DNA from: Magnetospirillum sp.
GTDB lineage: Bacteria; Pseudomonadota; Alphaproteobacteria; Rhodospirillales; Magnetospirillaceae
Length of the DNA stretch: 64,000 nt
NCBI GenBank assembly: GCA_024707145.1
Contig: JANQAI010000008.1
Location: 496,001 to 560,000, forward strand
Direction of reading: 5' to 3'
Positions 20,582 through 29,313 of this stretch are shown here, piece by piece. The translations under genes and the position numbers were made by a program. The notes under the pieces were generated by a model. It searched no databases, was not told where the DNA came from, and saw only the letters and a program-made list of their open reading frames with translations. Position 1 is the first letter of the stretch. Each line of letters opens with the position of its first letter.

Positions 20582-22206
20582 GTGACAGCTTTGAAGCGTA
20601 ATGCCGTAGCACGTTGGACCATCGCCGCCTCGCTGTTCGTCGCCGGGTCCTGTGCCCCGGTGAGCCAGGGATTGCTGGCCAATCCGCAGGCCCCTTACGA
20701 CACCGCCGAGGCGGAGAAGACCCTCACCTTCGGCTACACCTCCATCGTGGAGCGTCACCTGGACCGGGTGCATGCCGCCTCGGTGGCGCTGGAAGGCATG
20801 CGCGGCCTGGCCGCCATCGACCCCGAGATCGGCGTGCAGCGCCTGGACGGCAAGCTGCTGCTGACCGCATCGGACCACGTGGCCGCCGAATACCCGGCGC
20901 CCGCCGAGGACGACGTGCGCGGCTGGGCGCGGCTGACCGTCACCGTGGCGCTGGAGGCGCGCGGCCTGTCGGCCAAGATGCAGGAAGCCGACCTGGAAAA
21001 GGTCTATGAGGTGGTGTTCGACGCCACCCTGGCCAAGCTGGACCTGTTCTCGCGCTATGCCGGCGCCAAGGAGGCGCGCGAGCACCGCGCCAGCCGAAAC
21101 GGCTTCGGCGGCATCGGCATCAAGTTCGATCTGGTGGACGGCGAATCCAAGGTCACCGAGGTGATGGAGGAGACCCCCGCCGCCGCCAGCGGCCTGCAGG
21201 CGGGCGACATCATCACCCATATCGAAGGCGAATCCCTCGCCGGCATGAGCAAGGACGACATCTCCAAGCGCCTGCGCGGCCCGGTCTCCAGCAGCCTGAG
21301 CCTGAGCGTGCGGCGCGGCTTCAAGCCCATGGAGGTGAGCCTGCGGCGCGGCCTGATCGTGCCGCCCACGGTGACCGCCCAACTGAAGGACGGCGTCGGC
21401 GAATTCAAGATCACCAGCTTCAACCAGCGCACCACCCAAAGCCTGAAGCAGGAACTGGAGCACCTGACCGCCCGCAACGGCGCCCCCTGAAGGGAGTGGT
21501 GCTGGACATGCGCGGCAATCCCGGCGGCCTGCTGGATCAGGCGGTGGGGGTGTCCGATCTGTTCATGAAGGACGGCCCCATCGTCAACACCAAGGGTCGC
21601 TCACCACTCGCCAGCCAGTCCTACGAGGCCCGCGAGGGCGACATGGGCGAGGACCTGCCGGTGGTGGTTCTGGTGGACGGCAAGTCGGCCTCGGCCGCCG
21701 AGATCGTCACCGCCGCCCTGCAGGATGCCGGCCGCGCCGTGGTGATCGGCACCAATTCCTACGGCAAGGGCACGGTGCAGACGGTGATCCAGTTGCCCAA
21801 CGACGGCGAGATGACACTGACCTGGTCGCGCTTCCACACGCCGTCGGGCTATGCCCTGCATGGCCTGGGGGTGCTGCCCACCCTGTGCACCTCGGACGAG
21901 ACCGCCACCACCGCCGGCCTGATGGAGGGCGTCGTCCATGCCGCCATGCCGGCGCCGGTGACCGCCAACCTGAACCTGTGGCGCCATGCGCGGCTGGACG
22001 AGACCGACCTGCGCAAGCAGCTGCGCGCCACCTGCCCGTCGGCCAAGCACGGCGACGCCAAGCTGGACCTCGACCTGGCCGAGACGCTGCTGCGCGACCA
22101 GACCCTGTACCGCAGCGCGCTGACCCTGTCCGCTCCCGGTGCGACACCGGCCGCGGCCCAGGCGGTCGATCCCCTCGACGTGGCCGTGCGCCAGATCCAG
22201 CACTGA
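20582..22206 (+). CDS. S41 family carboxyl-terminal processing protease (one apparent frameshift)
   Basis: About 541 residues after bridging one break. GTG start at 20582, then a lipoprotein-type signal (TIAASLFVAGSCAP, Cys near residue 24). A PDZ domain spans ~170-255 (GFGGIGIKFDLVDGESKVTEV; GLQAGDIITHIEG), and the S41 protease core runs VVLDMRGNPGGLLDQAVGVSD, DGKSASAAEIVTAAL (nucleophile Ser) and SYGKGTVQTVIQLP (base Lys). The break is at 21488-21493, where a C5 run gives NGAP-stop; C6 would read through to PLKGVVLDMRGN. Likely a periplasmic Ser-Lys protease. Its C-terminal 100 residues contain four Cys and are unusual for CtpA. Confidence 0.82.
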
Positions 22207-22326
22207 CCGCCACCACTGACAGTTGACGCTTCCGGGCGGTTGAGGCAGAGTCCGCGCCGCCCGGGGCAGCTCGCCCCGGCGACGGGAGGGGCGCCCGCCC
22301 TATGGGGACGGCGCGGCCGGGATTTG

Positions 22327-23355
22327 ATGGGCGATAGCGGCATCACAGTGGAAGGCGTGCTGGAATCGGTGGTCCGCATCACCGAGCAGCGCAGCCGGGA
22401 AACCTTGGAACAATGTCTGGTGACGGCACTGGGAGAGCTGGCCGGCATCACTGTCGTCACCATCGCCCGCCCGCTCCGGCGCAGCAGCGGCACGGTGGTC
22501 GAGATTCTTGCCCACAGCACCCCTGAGGGCATGTCGGCGGGCGGGATGCCCTGCGCCCCCTTGGGCGACTTCCCGCTGATGGCCCGCGCCCTGGCCGATG
22601 GCCGCGATACCGTCGCCCCGCTGCCCGACGGCGGCGAGCGCCGCTGCCTGCCGGTGCTGGACGGCGACGACGTGGTGGCCTTCCTGGTGGTGGACAGCGT
22701 GGACCGGCTGGCCGCCTCGGAAGCGGTGGTGCGCGCCTTCCTGGCCGTCTATCGCAACTTCCTGGCCATCCTGCGCGACTCCGAACGCGACACCCTGACC
22801 GGGCTGAAGAACCGCAAGACCTTCGACGACAACATCACCCGCGCCATCGCCCAGACCCGCGCCGCCATGCCCTGCCGCGACGAGCGCCGGTGCCATCAGG
22901 ATGACGAGCACCACTGGCTGGGCATCGTCGACATCGACCATTTCAAGCGCATCAACGACACCTACGGCCACGCCTTCGGCGACGAGGTCCTGCTGCTGTT
23001 CGCCGCCCTCATGCGCAAGGTGTTCCGCGCCGAGGACCTGCTGTTCCGTTTCGGCGGCGAGGAATTCGTCGTGGTGCTGGCGCCCACCGTGGCCGCCAAG
23101 GCCCGCCAGACCTTCGAGCGCCTACGCGAGGCGGTGGAGCACTTCCACTTCCCCCAGGTGGGCCGGGTGACCACCAGCGTGGGCTTCGTCCGCATCGATC
23201 CCGACGACATTCCCGCCACCGTGGTGGGACAGGCCGACGAGGCGCTGTACTGGGCCAAGCGGCACGGCCGCAACCGGGTGTGCTGGTACGACGACCTGCT
23301 GGCCGCCGGCGAGCTGAAGCGGCACGACACCGAGGGCGGAGCCGAGCTTTTCTAA
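22327..23355 (+). CDS. diguanylate cyclase with N-terminal GAF-like sensor
   Basis: 342 residues. The first ~165 form a soluble GAF-like domain (ESVVRITEQRSRETLEQCLVTALGELAGI; RRCLPVLDGDDVVAFLVVDS). A GGDEF domain follows: RDTLTGLKNRKTFDDNI, GIVDIDHFKRINDTYGHAFGDEVL and the active-site FGGEEFVVVLAP, intact for c-di-GMP synthesis. A His/Asp-rich insertion (CRDERRCHQDDEHHWLG) precedes the metal-binding strand, which recalls redox- or metal-sensing insertions but is unproven. No clear inhibitory RxxD is seen. ATG 22327 has upstream GGCCGGGAT. Confidence 0.9.
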   Translation: MGDSGITVEGVLESVVRITEQRSRETLEQCLVTALGELAGITVVTIARPLRRSSGTVVEILAHSTPEGMSAGGMPCAPLGDFPLMARALADGRDTVAPLPDGGERRCLPVLDGDDVVAFLVVDSVDRLAASEAVVRAFLAVYRNFLAILRDSERDTLTGLKNRKTFDDNITRAIAQTRAAMPCRDERRCHQDDEHHWLGIVDIDHFKRINDTYGHAFGDEVLLLFAALMRKVFRAEDLLFRFGGEEFVVVLAPTVAAKARQTFERLREAVEHFHFPQVGRVTTSVGFVRIDPDDIPATVVGQADEALYWAKRHGRNRVCWYDDLLAAGELKRHDTEGGAELF

Positions 23356-23438
23356 CTACCGCTTGACTCCTGCCGCCAGATCAGTATCTTCCGCCCCCTA
23401 CGTTTCATACAAGCACCAACGATTTCGGGATTTTCGCC

Positions 23439-23606
23439 ATGGCCAAGCCTGCCACCATCCTCATCAAGCTGCTTAGCTCCGCGGGTACGGGCTACTTCTA
23501 CGTGGCGAAGAAGAACCCGCGCAAGACCACCGAGAAGCTGAAGTTCCGCAAGTACGACCCCGTCGTGCGCAAGCACGTCGAGTTCAACGAAGCCAAGATC
23601 AAGTAA
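23439..23606 (+). CDS. rpmG: 50S ribosomal protein L33
   Basis: 55 residues, [20 protein letters not shown] then [20 protein letters not shown] and [15 protein letters not shown], the complete and highly conserved L33 of alphaproteobacteria. It lacks the Cys residues of zinc-binding L33 paralogues. Monocistronic: it is preceded by the diguanylate cyclase gene (83 bases) and followed within 31 bases by a strong terminator. Confidence 0.97.
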   Translation: MAKPATILIKLLSSAGTGYFYVAKKNPRKTTEKLKFRKYDPVVRKHVEFNEAKIK

Positions 23607-23636
23607 GGCTTCCTTTCGGACGCTTCCGAAACGTTC

Positions 23637-23676
23637 GGCGCCCGCCCGGGGACACCTGGGCGGGCGCTGTGCTTTT
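23637..23676 (+). terminator. rho-independent terminator after rpmG
   Basis: A perfect 10-base stem GCGCCCGCCC / GGGCGGGCGC (23638-23647 and 23658-23667), with the loop between, is followed by TGTGCTTTT. Position 31 bases downstream of the rpmG stop fits a ribosomal-protein terminator. Confidence 0.85.
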
Positions 23677-23723
23677 GGGTCTTCGCAGGCATGGCCGGAT
23701 CGCCTACCTAAAAGCAAAAGCTC

Positions 23724-23825
23724 GTCATCCCGAGCAAAGCGAGGGATCTCATCCTGGCGCGTCTTTGCCAGGACTGACGCGGCGCGCCAGACGGGGATCC
23801 CTCGTCGCACGCTCCTCGGGATGAC
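23724..23825. repeat. REP/MITE-like inverted repeat, copy 2
   Basis: Outer arms GTCATCCCGAGCAAAGCGAG (23724-23743) and the complementary CTCCTCGGGATGAC (to 23825) enclose GGGATCTC/GGGATCCC and an inner CCTGGCG...GCCAGG pair. This is the same arm order as the 13778-13884 element. It occupies the gap between rpmG and divK. The GTCATCCCGAG/GAGGGATC wording is typical of short dispersed palindromes in many proteobacteria. No protein is encoded. Confidence 0.75.
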
Positions 23826-23898
23826 ACGGGAAACTCAAACCGGAGAGCCGTGGGTCAAGGCCGTCCGCGATGGGTGAGCAATGAGGGCCGCCGCGCCC

Positions 23899-24265
23899 TC
23901 AGGCCAGGAACCGGCCCACGGTCTGGAGGAAATTGGCCACCGAGATGGGCTTGGCGATGTAGCCCTCGCAGCCACCCTCGCGGATCTTCTCTTCGTCGCC
24001 CTTCATGGCGAAGGCGGTGACGGCGATGACCGGGATGGCCTTCAGGCTCGGCGTCTTCCTTCAGCATCTTGGTGATCTCCAGGCCGGAGATCTCGGGCAG
24101 TTGGATGTCCATGAGGATCAAATCGGGACGATGGGTGCGCGCCAGATCGATGGCCTCGCGGCCGTCCTTGGTCTGGAGGGTACCGTAGCCGTTGGCCTGC
24201 AGCAGATCGTTGAACAACTTCATATTGAGGTCGTTGTCTTCGACGATCAGAACGGTCTTGGCCAT
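23899..24265 (-). CDS. divK: DivK-type single-domain response regulator (one apparent frameshift)
   Basis: 121 residues after bridging one break. The sequence [58 protein letters not shown], then [35 protein letters not shown] is diagnostic of DivK, the CheY-like cell-cycle regulator of alphaproteobacteria. Acidic pocket (ED), acceptor Asp in LMDIQLP, Thr in VTAFA and Lys in AKPIS are all present. The break is at 24046-24052 on the + strand (CAGGCTC); removing one base gives DAELKAIPV. DivK is generally essential, which argues for sequencing error. Confidence 0.88.
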
Positions 24266-24379
24266 AACATCCCCTGGCATTGGCGGGCGCCTGAACGCGC
24301 GGATGCGCCACCCCTGAAGCGCGCCCTTATCATGCTTGGCATCATCGTCAATTTGACCGGGTGAGTCAAACCAAGCCGG

Positions 24380-24745
24380 TCAGCGGCGCCGCGCCAACCC
24401 GGCCGCCGCCAGCACCAGCCAGCCCAGCATGAGCGACATTCCGCCGGCCGGCGTGACCATGGGGACGGGCAGCGGCGAGCCGGTCAAGGCGCGCAGGTAA
24501 AGGGAGCCGGAGAACAGGATCAGGCCGGCCAGGAACAACGCCGCCGCGCCATGGGCAAGACGGCGTCCCTCGGCGGCCAGGCGATCGGCGGCCAGCAGCG
24601 CCAGGGCATGCAGCAGCTGGTAGCGCGACGCCTGCTCGGCCAATCCCTGCAGATAGGAATCGCTGGCCAAGCCGTGGGCGGCATAGGCGCCCAGGCCCAC
24701 CGCCAGCATGCCGTTCAGCCCGGCCAGCACCACCCATGCCCGCAT
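24380..24745 (-). CDS. DUF423 membrane protein (YgdD type)
   Basis: 121 residues with four hydrophobic helices: VVLAGLNGMLAVGLGAYAAH, YQLLHALALLAADRL, AALFLAGLILFSGSLYLRAL, and GMSLMLGWLVLAAAGLA. The GLGAYAAHGL near residue 17, YQLLHALALL and SGSLYLRALTG are DUF423 hallmarks. Inner membrane; function unknown. It ends in a basic GLARRR tail. Confidence 0.88.
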   Translation of the reverse strand: MRAWVVLAGLNGMLAVGLGAYAAHGLASDSYLQGLAEQASRYQLLHALALLAADRLAAEGRRLAHGAAALFLAGLILFSGSLYLRALTGSPLPVPMVTPAGGMSLMLGWLVLAAAGLARRR

Positions 24746-24814
24746 CGCTTCCTCCTCGCCAAATTCGCCTCAGGCGCGGCTAGATTAGGGAAGCTGCGGA
24801 CAAGGCGCCAGGGC

Positions 24815-25386
24815 TCAGTTCCGGAGGGGTTTCTTGTAGGTATCGGCCGCCCCACCCAGCTTGATGGCCTGGTCCACCGTGGCGGTGGCGGCGATGCGGC
24901 TGGACAGCGGCTCGGGCGGCGGCGGGGCCGGCGCGCGGGCGGTCACCGGCACCGCCGGCTTGGCCGGACGGGCCTCGGGGGGGGAACCGGCGCGGCGGCC
25001 GGAGCGGCCGGCTTCGCCGCAGCGCGGCTCTCGGGCGCGGGCGCGACGGCGGCACTGCGGTGGGATACCACGGCCGGAGCGGCCGGCACCGGCGCGGCAA
25101 GCTCCGGTTCGGCGGCGGGGACCGGCGCCGACGCGGGGACGGGCTGCACCAGCCTGGGCTGCTCGGATTTGGCCTTGGGGCCTTCGGGGTTGGCGTCAGA
25201 TGCGTCCCGTGCCCGGCCCTCCTCGCGGCGGAGGTCCTCGGCGGTACGCGGCGGCCCCAGGCCGGCGCGGACGAAATCTCCCACCGCTCCCAGCCAGTCG
25301 TTGCCCTGCTCCTCGGCGGCGGCGGGGGTGCTGAACGCGACCGCCGCCAACAGCGCCAATCCTATGCGCTTGTGCATGCGAACCAT
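24815..25386 (-). CDS. exported Ala/Pro-rich hypothetical protein (one apparent frameshift)
   Basis: About 190 residues after bridging a homopolymer break. Signal peptide MHKRIGLALLAAVAFSTPAAAEEQ, a short folded part (NDWLGAVGDFVRAGLGPPRTAEDLRREEG), a long Ala/Pro/Val/Glu linker, and a C-terminal SSRIAATATVDQAIKLGGAA followed by DTYKKPLRN. The coding frame changes at the G8 run 24977-24984; adding one base restores PPPEARPAKPAVPV. The start could be 25386 or ATG 25377. The linker suggests a periplasm-spanning or envelope-tethered protein. Function unknown. Confidence 0.6.
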
Positions 25387-25408
25387 GCCCGAAGTCTAGC
25401 AGAGCGGC

Positions 25409-26269
25409 CTATTTGAAAACCACGGTTTTCGAACCATTCAACAAGACGCGGTGCTCCACGTGCCAGCGCACGGCGCGGCCCAGCACCAGGTTCTCGATGT
25501 CGCGGCCGATGGCCACCAGGTCGTCGGGCGTGTGGGTGTGGTCCACCCGCTCCACCGACTGCTCGATGATCGGCCCCTCGTCCAGGTCGGGGGTGACGTA
25601 ATGGGCGGTGGCGCCGATGATCTTGACGCCGCGCGCATGGGCTTGGTGATAGGGCTTGGCGCCCTTGAAGCTGGGCAGGAACGAGTGATGGATGTTGATG
25701 GCGCGGCCCTGCAGGCGGGTGCACATGTCGTGCGACAGAATCTGCATGTAGCGGGCCAACACCACCAGATCGGTATCGACGCGCTCGATCAGCTCCATCA
25801 CGCGGGCTTCCTGACCGGCCTTGTCGTGCTTGTCCACCGCCAGGTAATGATACGGGATGCCGTGCCATTCGACGATGGACCGCATCTCCGGGTGGTTGGA
25901 GATCACCGCCGGAATCTCGATGTTCAGCTGGCCGGTGTGGTAGCGGTGCAGCAGGTCCACCAGGCAATGGCCGAACTTGGACACCATGATCACCACGCGC
26001 GGCTTCTGCGCCTGGTCGGCCAGGGTCCAGATCATCTGGAAGCGCTCGGCGACCATGGCGAACAGCTTCTCGAACTCGGCGCGCGGCGGGGTCAGGGCGC
26101 CCGCAGCGAAGACGATGCGGCAAAAGAAGCGCCGGCTCAGCGGATCGCCATACTGGGCGGCCTCGGTGATGAAGCAATCGTGCTGGGTCAGGAAGCCGGA
26201 TACCGCGGCGACGATGCCCACGGTGTCGGGGCAGGTGATGGTAAGCACGAAAGTATGTTTGTCGGCCAT
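25409..26269 (-). CDS. purU: formyltetrahydrofolate deformylase
   Basis: 286 residues. N-terminal ACT domain (TFVLTITCPDTVGIVAAVSGFL) and a formyltransferase-type hydrolase core: NHPEMRSIVEWHGIPYHYL, INIHHSFLPSFKGAKPYHQA, TAHYVTPDLDEGPIIEQSVE. The Asn-His-Asp catalytic set of the family is visible in these motifs. It hydrolyses 10-formyl-THF to formate and THF, balancing one-carbon pools and supplying formate for purine synthesis. Start ATG 26269 has GGAGGGATCG upstream. Confidence 0.94.
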   Translation of the reverse strand: MADKHTFVLTITCPDTVGIVAAVSGFLTQHDCFITEAAQYGDPLSRRFFCRIVFAAGALTPPRAEFEKLFAMVAERFQMIWTLADQAQKPRVVIMVSKFGHCLVDLLHRYHTGQLNIEIPAVISNHPEMRSIVEWHGIPYHYLAVDKHDKAGQEARVMELIERVDTDLVVLARYMQILSHDMCTRLQGRAINIHHSFLPSFKGAKPYHQAHARGVKIIGATAHYVTPDLDEGPIIEQSVERVDHTHTPDDLVAIGRDIENLVLGRAVRWHVEHRVLLNGSKTVVFK

Positions 26270-26510
26270 TCGATCCCTCCTGAACCCCCGCTTGATAGCT
26301 GAGCGCGCGGCCTTCGCCAAGGCGGCAAACGCCCGCTTGCCTTTTTTCCGATAATCGCCCATGGTCCGCGGGTCGCGGCCGCCCCGTTCCGGCAAGCCTA
26401 TGGGGGCGGCCCTTCCCGGTCGCGCGTTTGCCGCCGCCCACCACCTGTCCTAGAGTGGGCAACACCGTTTCCGACGGCCGGTATCCCCGAGTCCACGTCG
26501 AGGTATCCCG

Positions 26511-26852
26511 ATGATCACCGTCTATTACAAGTCCGGCACCGCGCAGTGGAAGTACGAGCTCGACGAAGCCGAGCACGCCTACATCATCAAGAACCTGCTC
26601 GAGGACAATCCGGACATCGAAGAGATGTTCGACGATTCGCTGGAAATCCTGCGCGACGTCGCCGCGCTGGACGAGGACGAGATGGACGAGGACGACCAGA
26701 TCGACCAGACCATCGCCGTGGCCTTCCTGTGGCACTACTTCAACCACCTGTCCAAGGCGGAAGAGCGCATCCAGGGCGACATCGCGGTGATCGAGGAAGA
26801 GGATGGCGTCGGCGTCACCGTCCTGCCGGCCACCGACGTCATCGAGGAATAG
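26511..26852 (+). CDS. acidic hypothetical protein
   Basis: 113 residues, strongly acidic. It begins ITVYYKSGTAQWKYELDEAEHAY, has a run of Asp/Glu in the middle (LDEDEMDEDDQIDQ), then a helix AVAFLWHYFNHLSKAEERIQG and an acidic end. No family recognised. Codon use and third-position GC match the neighbours, and the ATG follows GAGGTATCCCG. It stands alone, convergent with the hemerythrin gene 3 bases away. Confidence 0.7.
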   Translation: MITVYYKSGTAQWKYELDEAEHAYIIKNLLEDNPDIEEMFDDSLEILRDVAALDEDEMDEDDQIDQTIAVAFLWHYFNHLSKAEERIQGDIAVIEEEDGVGVTVLPATDVIEE

Positions 26853-26855
26853 GGC

Positions 26856-27353
26856 TCAGCCCACCGTCTGACGATAAGTCTCGGCCAGGCGGGCATCCGT
26901 TTCACGGTCCACCAGGGCGGAGATGGCAGCCAGCAGGCCCATCTCCTCCTTCTGAATGTGGAAAATCTCCCGTTCCACCAGTTCCGCGCCGGCATCGCGG
27001 AAATCCCGCCAGCCCTGCTCGTCGAAACCGTCCTTGGCCGCTGCGGCCGCCAGTTCGGCCACCTGCACCGCCAGCGGCAGGATGGCGCGATGCTCGTAGG
27101 TCAGCATCATGACGATGCCGGTCTCGCCGCGTTCGGTGAAGACCGGGAACAGGTGGTTCTCCTCGAAACCGAAATGGCTTTCCACCTCCTCGCGCAGGGT
27201 CTTGGACAGGCGCATCAGGAAAGCGGCGGCCTCCTCGTTCACCGCCGGCAGCGAGCGGTGGCGCCCCAGGAATTCTTCCAGCGCCTGCAGGGTCTCGATG
27301 GTGGCCATGTGGTCTTCGTGCAGCAAGGCACCGGTCTGGCTTTGGCTCAGCAT
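26856..27353 (-). CDS. hemerythrin-domain protein
   Basis: 165-residue four-helix bundle with the di-iron ligands of hemerythrin-like proteins: LLHEDHMATIETLQ, EEVESHFGFEENHLFPVF, TYEHRAILPLA and REIFHIQKEEMGLL. Such proteins bind O2 or NO, or repair nitrosylated iron-sulfur centres. The start overlaps the end of the upstream membrane protein gene by seven bases, and that gene overlaps DUF2249. The three genes are thus a translationally coupled unit controlled by Crp/Fnr-type regulators, which supports a nitrosative-stress or low-oxygen role (inference). Confidence 0.88.
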   Translation of the reverse strand: MLSQSQTGALLHEDHMATIETLQALEEFLGRHRSLPAVNEEAAAFLMRLSKTLREEVESHFGFEENHLFPVFTERGETGIVMMLTYEHRAILPLAVQVAELAAAAAKDGFDEQGWRDFRDAGAELVEREIFHIQKEEMGLLAAISALVDRETDARLAETYRQTVG

Positions 27354-28648
27354 GTCTGGGTTCCTTGGGGTTGAGGGGTGGCGCGGAAATGGGCGCGGGC
27401 GCGCGCCAGCACGGTCAGGGCGAAAGAGGCAAAGGCGATCGAGCCGGCCAGCCCGGCGCCAGCGCCGGCCTGAACCAGGGGAACGAAGCCGGCGAGCAGA
27501 CCGGCCGCCACGAGGGCGAGGGCAAGGGCGTGCAGCACCGCATGGACCAGCAGGGGGCGTTCGGCCACCAGCTTGGACATGAGCAGCGGCTTGGCCCCGC
27601 CGGCGCCGGAATGCATGGAAATCAGGAACGGCATGATCCGCTGCAGGATCCCGGTGACGAAGGTCAGCAGCCAGCCGAACACCAGCACCCAGCCCCACAG
27701 CGGCGCCGTCAGCTCGGGCGCGCCGCCCAGCGCCAGCGCCAGGCCGAGCACCACGCTGACCGGCAACAGCACCCAGGCCAGCCAGACCTGGCGGAAGAAC
27801 GGCTCCAGCCGCTTGCGCATGCGGGTCTTCAGGGCGGCCAGCAGGGCACGCAGATGCTGGCCGATGGCGACCAGGGCCACCACGCCGCCCAGCGCCGCCA
27901 CCACGCCCGCGCCGAAGGCCGCGCCGCCGGCCGCCAGGGCCAGCGCGACCGCCGACAGCAGGGCGGTGCGGCGCCCGACCGGATCGGGCACCCCTTGCGA
28001 CAACACGAACATGGGCACCAGCACATAGGAGAAGCCCATGGCCAGACTACCCATGAAGCCATAGCCGGCCAGCACCGCATGGGCGGCGGCCACCGGGCCG
28101 CGCTGGGGCAGGAAACCGCCATCCACGTCCACCACCAGGGTCAGACCCAGGGCGGCCAGGGCAGCCAGGGCGGCCAGCGCCAGCCAGGCATGCAGGGTCA
28201 CGCCGGGCAGGTCGCCGACCTGACGCAGGTTGCGCCCCACCAGCACGGCGAACAGGGCGAGGCCCCCCACCACCAGGGCGCCCCCCGCCTGCATGACCCA
28301 GCCGAGCTCGGCCGCCATGCCGGCCGCCAGCGCCACCACGCCCGGCGTATAGAGCCACCAGGTCAGCCGGCAGGCCCATGGCGGCCCCAGCGGCCGACGG
28401 GTGGCCACGGGCAGCAGTTGGAACGCCGCGCCCATGGCGGTCATGGCCAGCACGCCCAGGGTGATCAGATGCAGGCCGGCCAAGCCGAAGCCCAACCCGC
28501 CGAGGAAGCCCGGCAGAGTATCGGCCCCGGCCAGCAGGGCGGCCCAGCCGGCCACATGCAGGATGACGGCGGTGGCGAAGAAGCGGAACGGCACCGACAG
28601 CGGCAGCAGGCGATCCTGCGCCCCCATCATGAGCGCGCTCGGCATCAT
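27347..28648 (-). CDS. 12-helix membrane protein, NnrS/heme-copper-oxidase-subunit-I-like
   Basis: 433 residues with about twelve transmembrane helices and His residues near helix ends (GLHLITLGVLAMTAMGAAFQ, AAHAVLAGYGFMGSLAMGFS, AIGQHLRALL, LVHAVLHALALALVAAG). The His pattern recalls NnrS and oxidase subunit I-like proteins that often accompany DUF2249 and hemerythrin in denitrifiers. I cannot assign heme binding from sequence alone. ATG 28648 overlaps the DUF2249 stop as ATGA; an upstream ATG at 28669 is less likely. Confidence 0.7.
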   Translation of the reverse strand: MMPSALMMGAQDRLLPLSVPFRFFATAVILHVAGWAALLAGADTLPGFLGGLGFGLAGLHLITLGVLAMTAMGAAFQLLPVATRRPLGPPWACRLTWWLYTPGVVALAAGMAAELGWVMQAGGALVVGGLALFAVLVGRNLRQVGDLPGVTLHAWLALAALAALAALGLTLVVDVDGGFLPQRGPVAAAHAVLAGYGFMGSLAMGFSYVLVPMFVLSQGVPDPVGRRTALLSAVALALAAGGAAFGAGVVAALGGVVALVAIGQHLRALLAALKTRMRKRLEPFFRQVWLAWVLLPVSVVLGLALALGGAPELTAPLWGWVLVFGWLLTFVTGILQRIMPFLISMHSGAGGAKPLLMSKLVAERPLLVHAVLHALALALVAAGLLAGFVPLVQAGAGAGLAGSIAFASFALTVLARARAHFRATPQPQGTQTC

Positions 28649-29229
28649 GGGGCGCCGCGCTCCAGCCACAAGCGCACATTGGCGAATTCCTCGCTCATGC
28701 GCGCCACCGACCAGCCGCGTTCGGCCAGTTCGGGAAACAGGTATTGGGGGACACGCTCGTGGTGGACCACCACCGTCGTGCCGTCCTTATTGGCCTCCAG
28801 CAGGGCGAGGATGGCGAGCATGGGCTGGGGCGGCGGCAGCTTGCGCACGTCGATGTGCAGGCCGTCGTCCTCGCGCCAGGTCATGGCGCCCTCGGGGCTC
28901 ACGGCCACCTCGGCGTCGCGTTCCCAGTCCTGGCCGCCATTGAGGTGGAAGAACACCCGCCAGTGGCCCGGCCCGAGATTGCGGCCGTAGGAGGAGAAGC
29001 CGCGCGCCGCCAGGATGCGCCGCAGCGGCGAGGGATTGAACGGTGCGTCCACCACCAGGATTCCGCCGAACTCCACCCGGTCGGCGGCCTCCATCAGAGC
29101 CATCAGCGGATCTTCACCGGCGGCCAGCAGCGGCCGCACGTCCAGCGGCGCCACCTCCAGCGCCAGGGCCAGCCATTCCGGCGGCCCGGCCTGCGGTTGG
29201 GTGCCAGCATTCCCGGTCTGGTCGTTCAT
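28645..29229 (-). CDS. DUF2249 domain protein, two tandem copies
   Basis: 194 residues made of two TusA/SirA-like DUF2249 units: one around LDVRPLLAAGEDPLMALMEAADRV...RRILAARGFSSYGRNLG, and one around LHIDVRKLPPPQPMLAILALLEA...LFPELAERGWSVARMSEE. The LDVR and IDVRKLPPPQP strand starts and the LxxRGW ends are characteristic. DUF2249 proteins cluster with NnrS-like and hemerythrin genes in nitrogen-oxide metabolism. First gene of the coupled trio; a FNR/DNR-like box sits 51 bases upstream of its ATG. Confidence 0.82.
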   Translation of the reverse strand: MNDQTGNAGTQPQAGPPEWLALALEVAPLDVRPLLAAGEDPLMALMEAADRVEFGGILVVDAPFNPSPLRRILAARGFSSYGRNLGPGHWRVFFHLNGGQDWERDAEVAVSPEGAMTWREDDGLHIDVRKLPPPQPMLAILALLEANKDGTTVVVHHERVPQYLFPELAERGWSVARMSEEFANVRLWLERGAP

Positions 29230-29279
29230 GGCAAACTCCCTATTTGCCAACAACCTGACAGGTCGCGCAAAAGGCGCCC

Positions 29280-29293
29280 TTGACGTTCGACAA
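29280..29293. promoter_or_regulatory. FNR/DNR-like box upstream of DUF2249
   Basis: TTGAC-GTTC-GACAA, 14 bases, fits the TTGAY-N4-RTCAA style dyad of Crp/Fnr-family activators in spacing, with one off-consensus base per side at most. It lies between the end of the first crp-type gene and DUF2249, about 51 bases before the ATG, a normal position for activation. The two adjacent regulators are obvious candidate binders. Confidence 0.55.
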
Positions 29294-29313
29294 GAAGCGC
29301 CGGGGAGCTAAGC

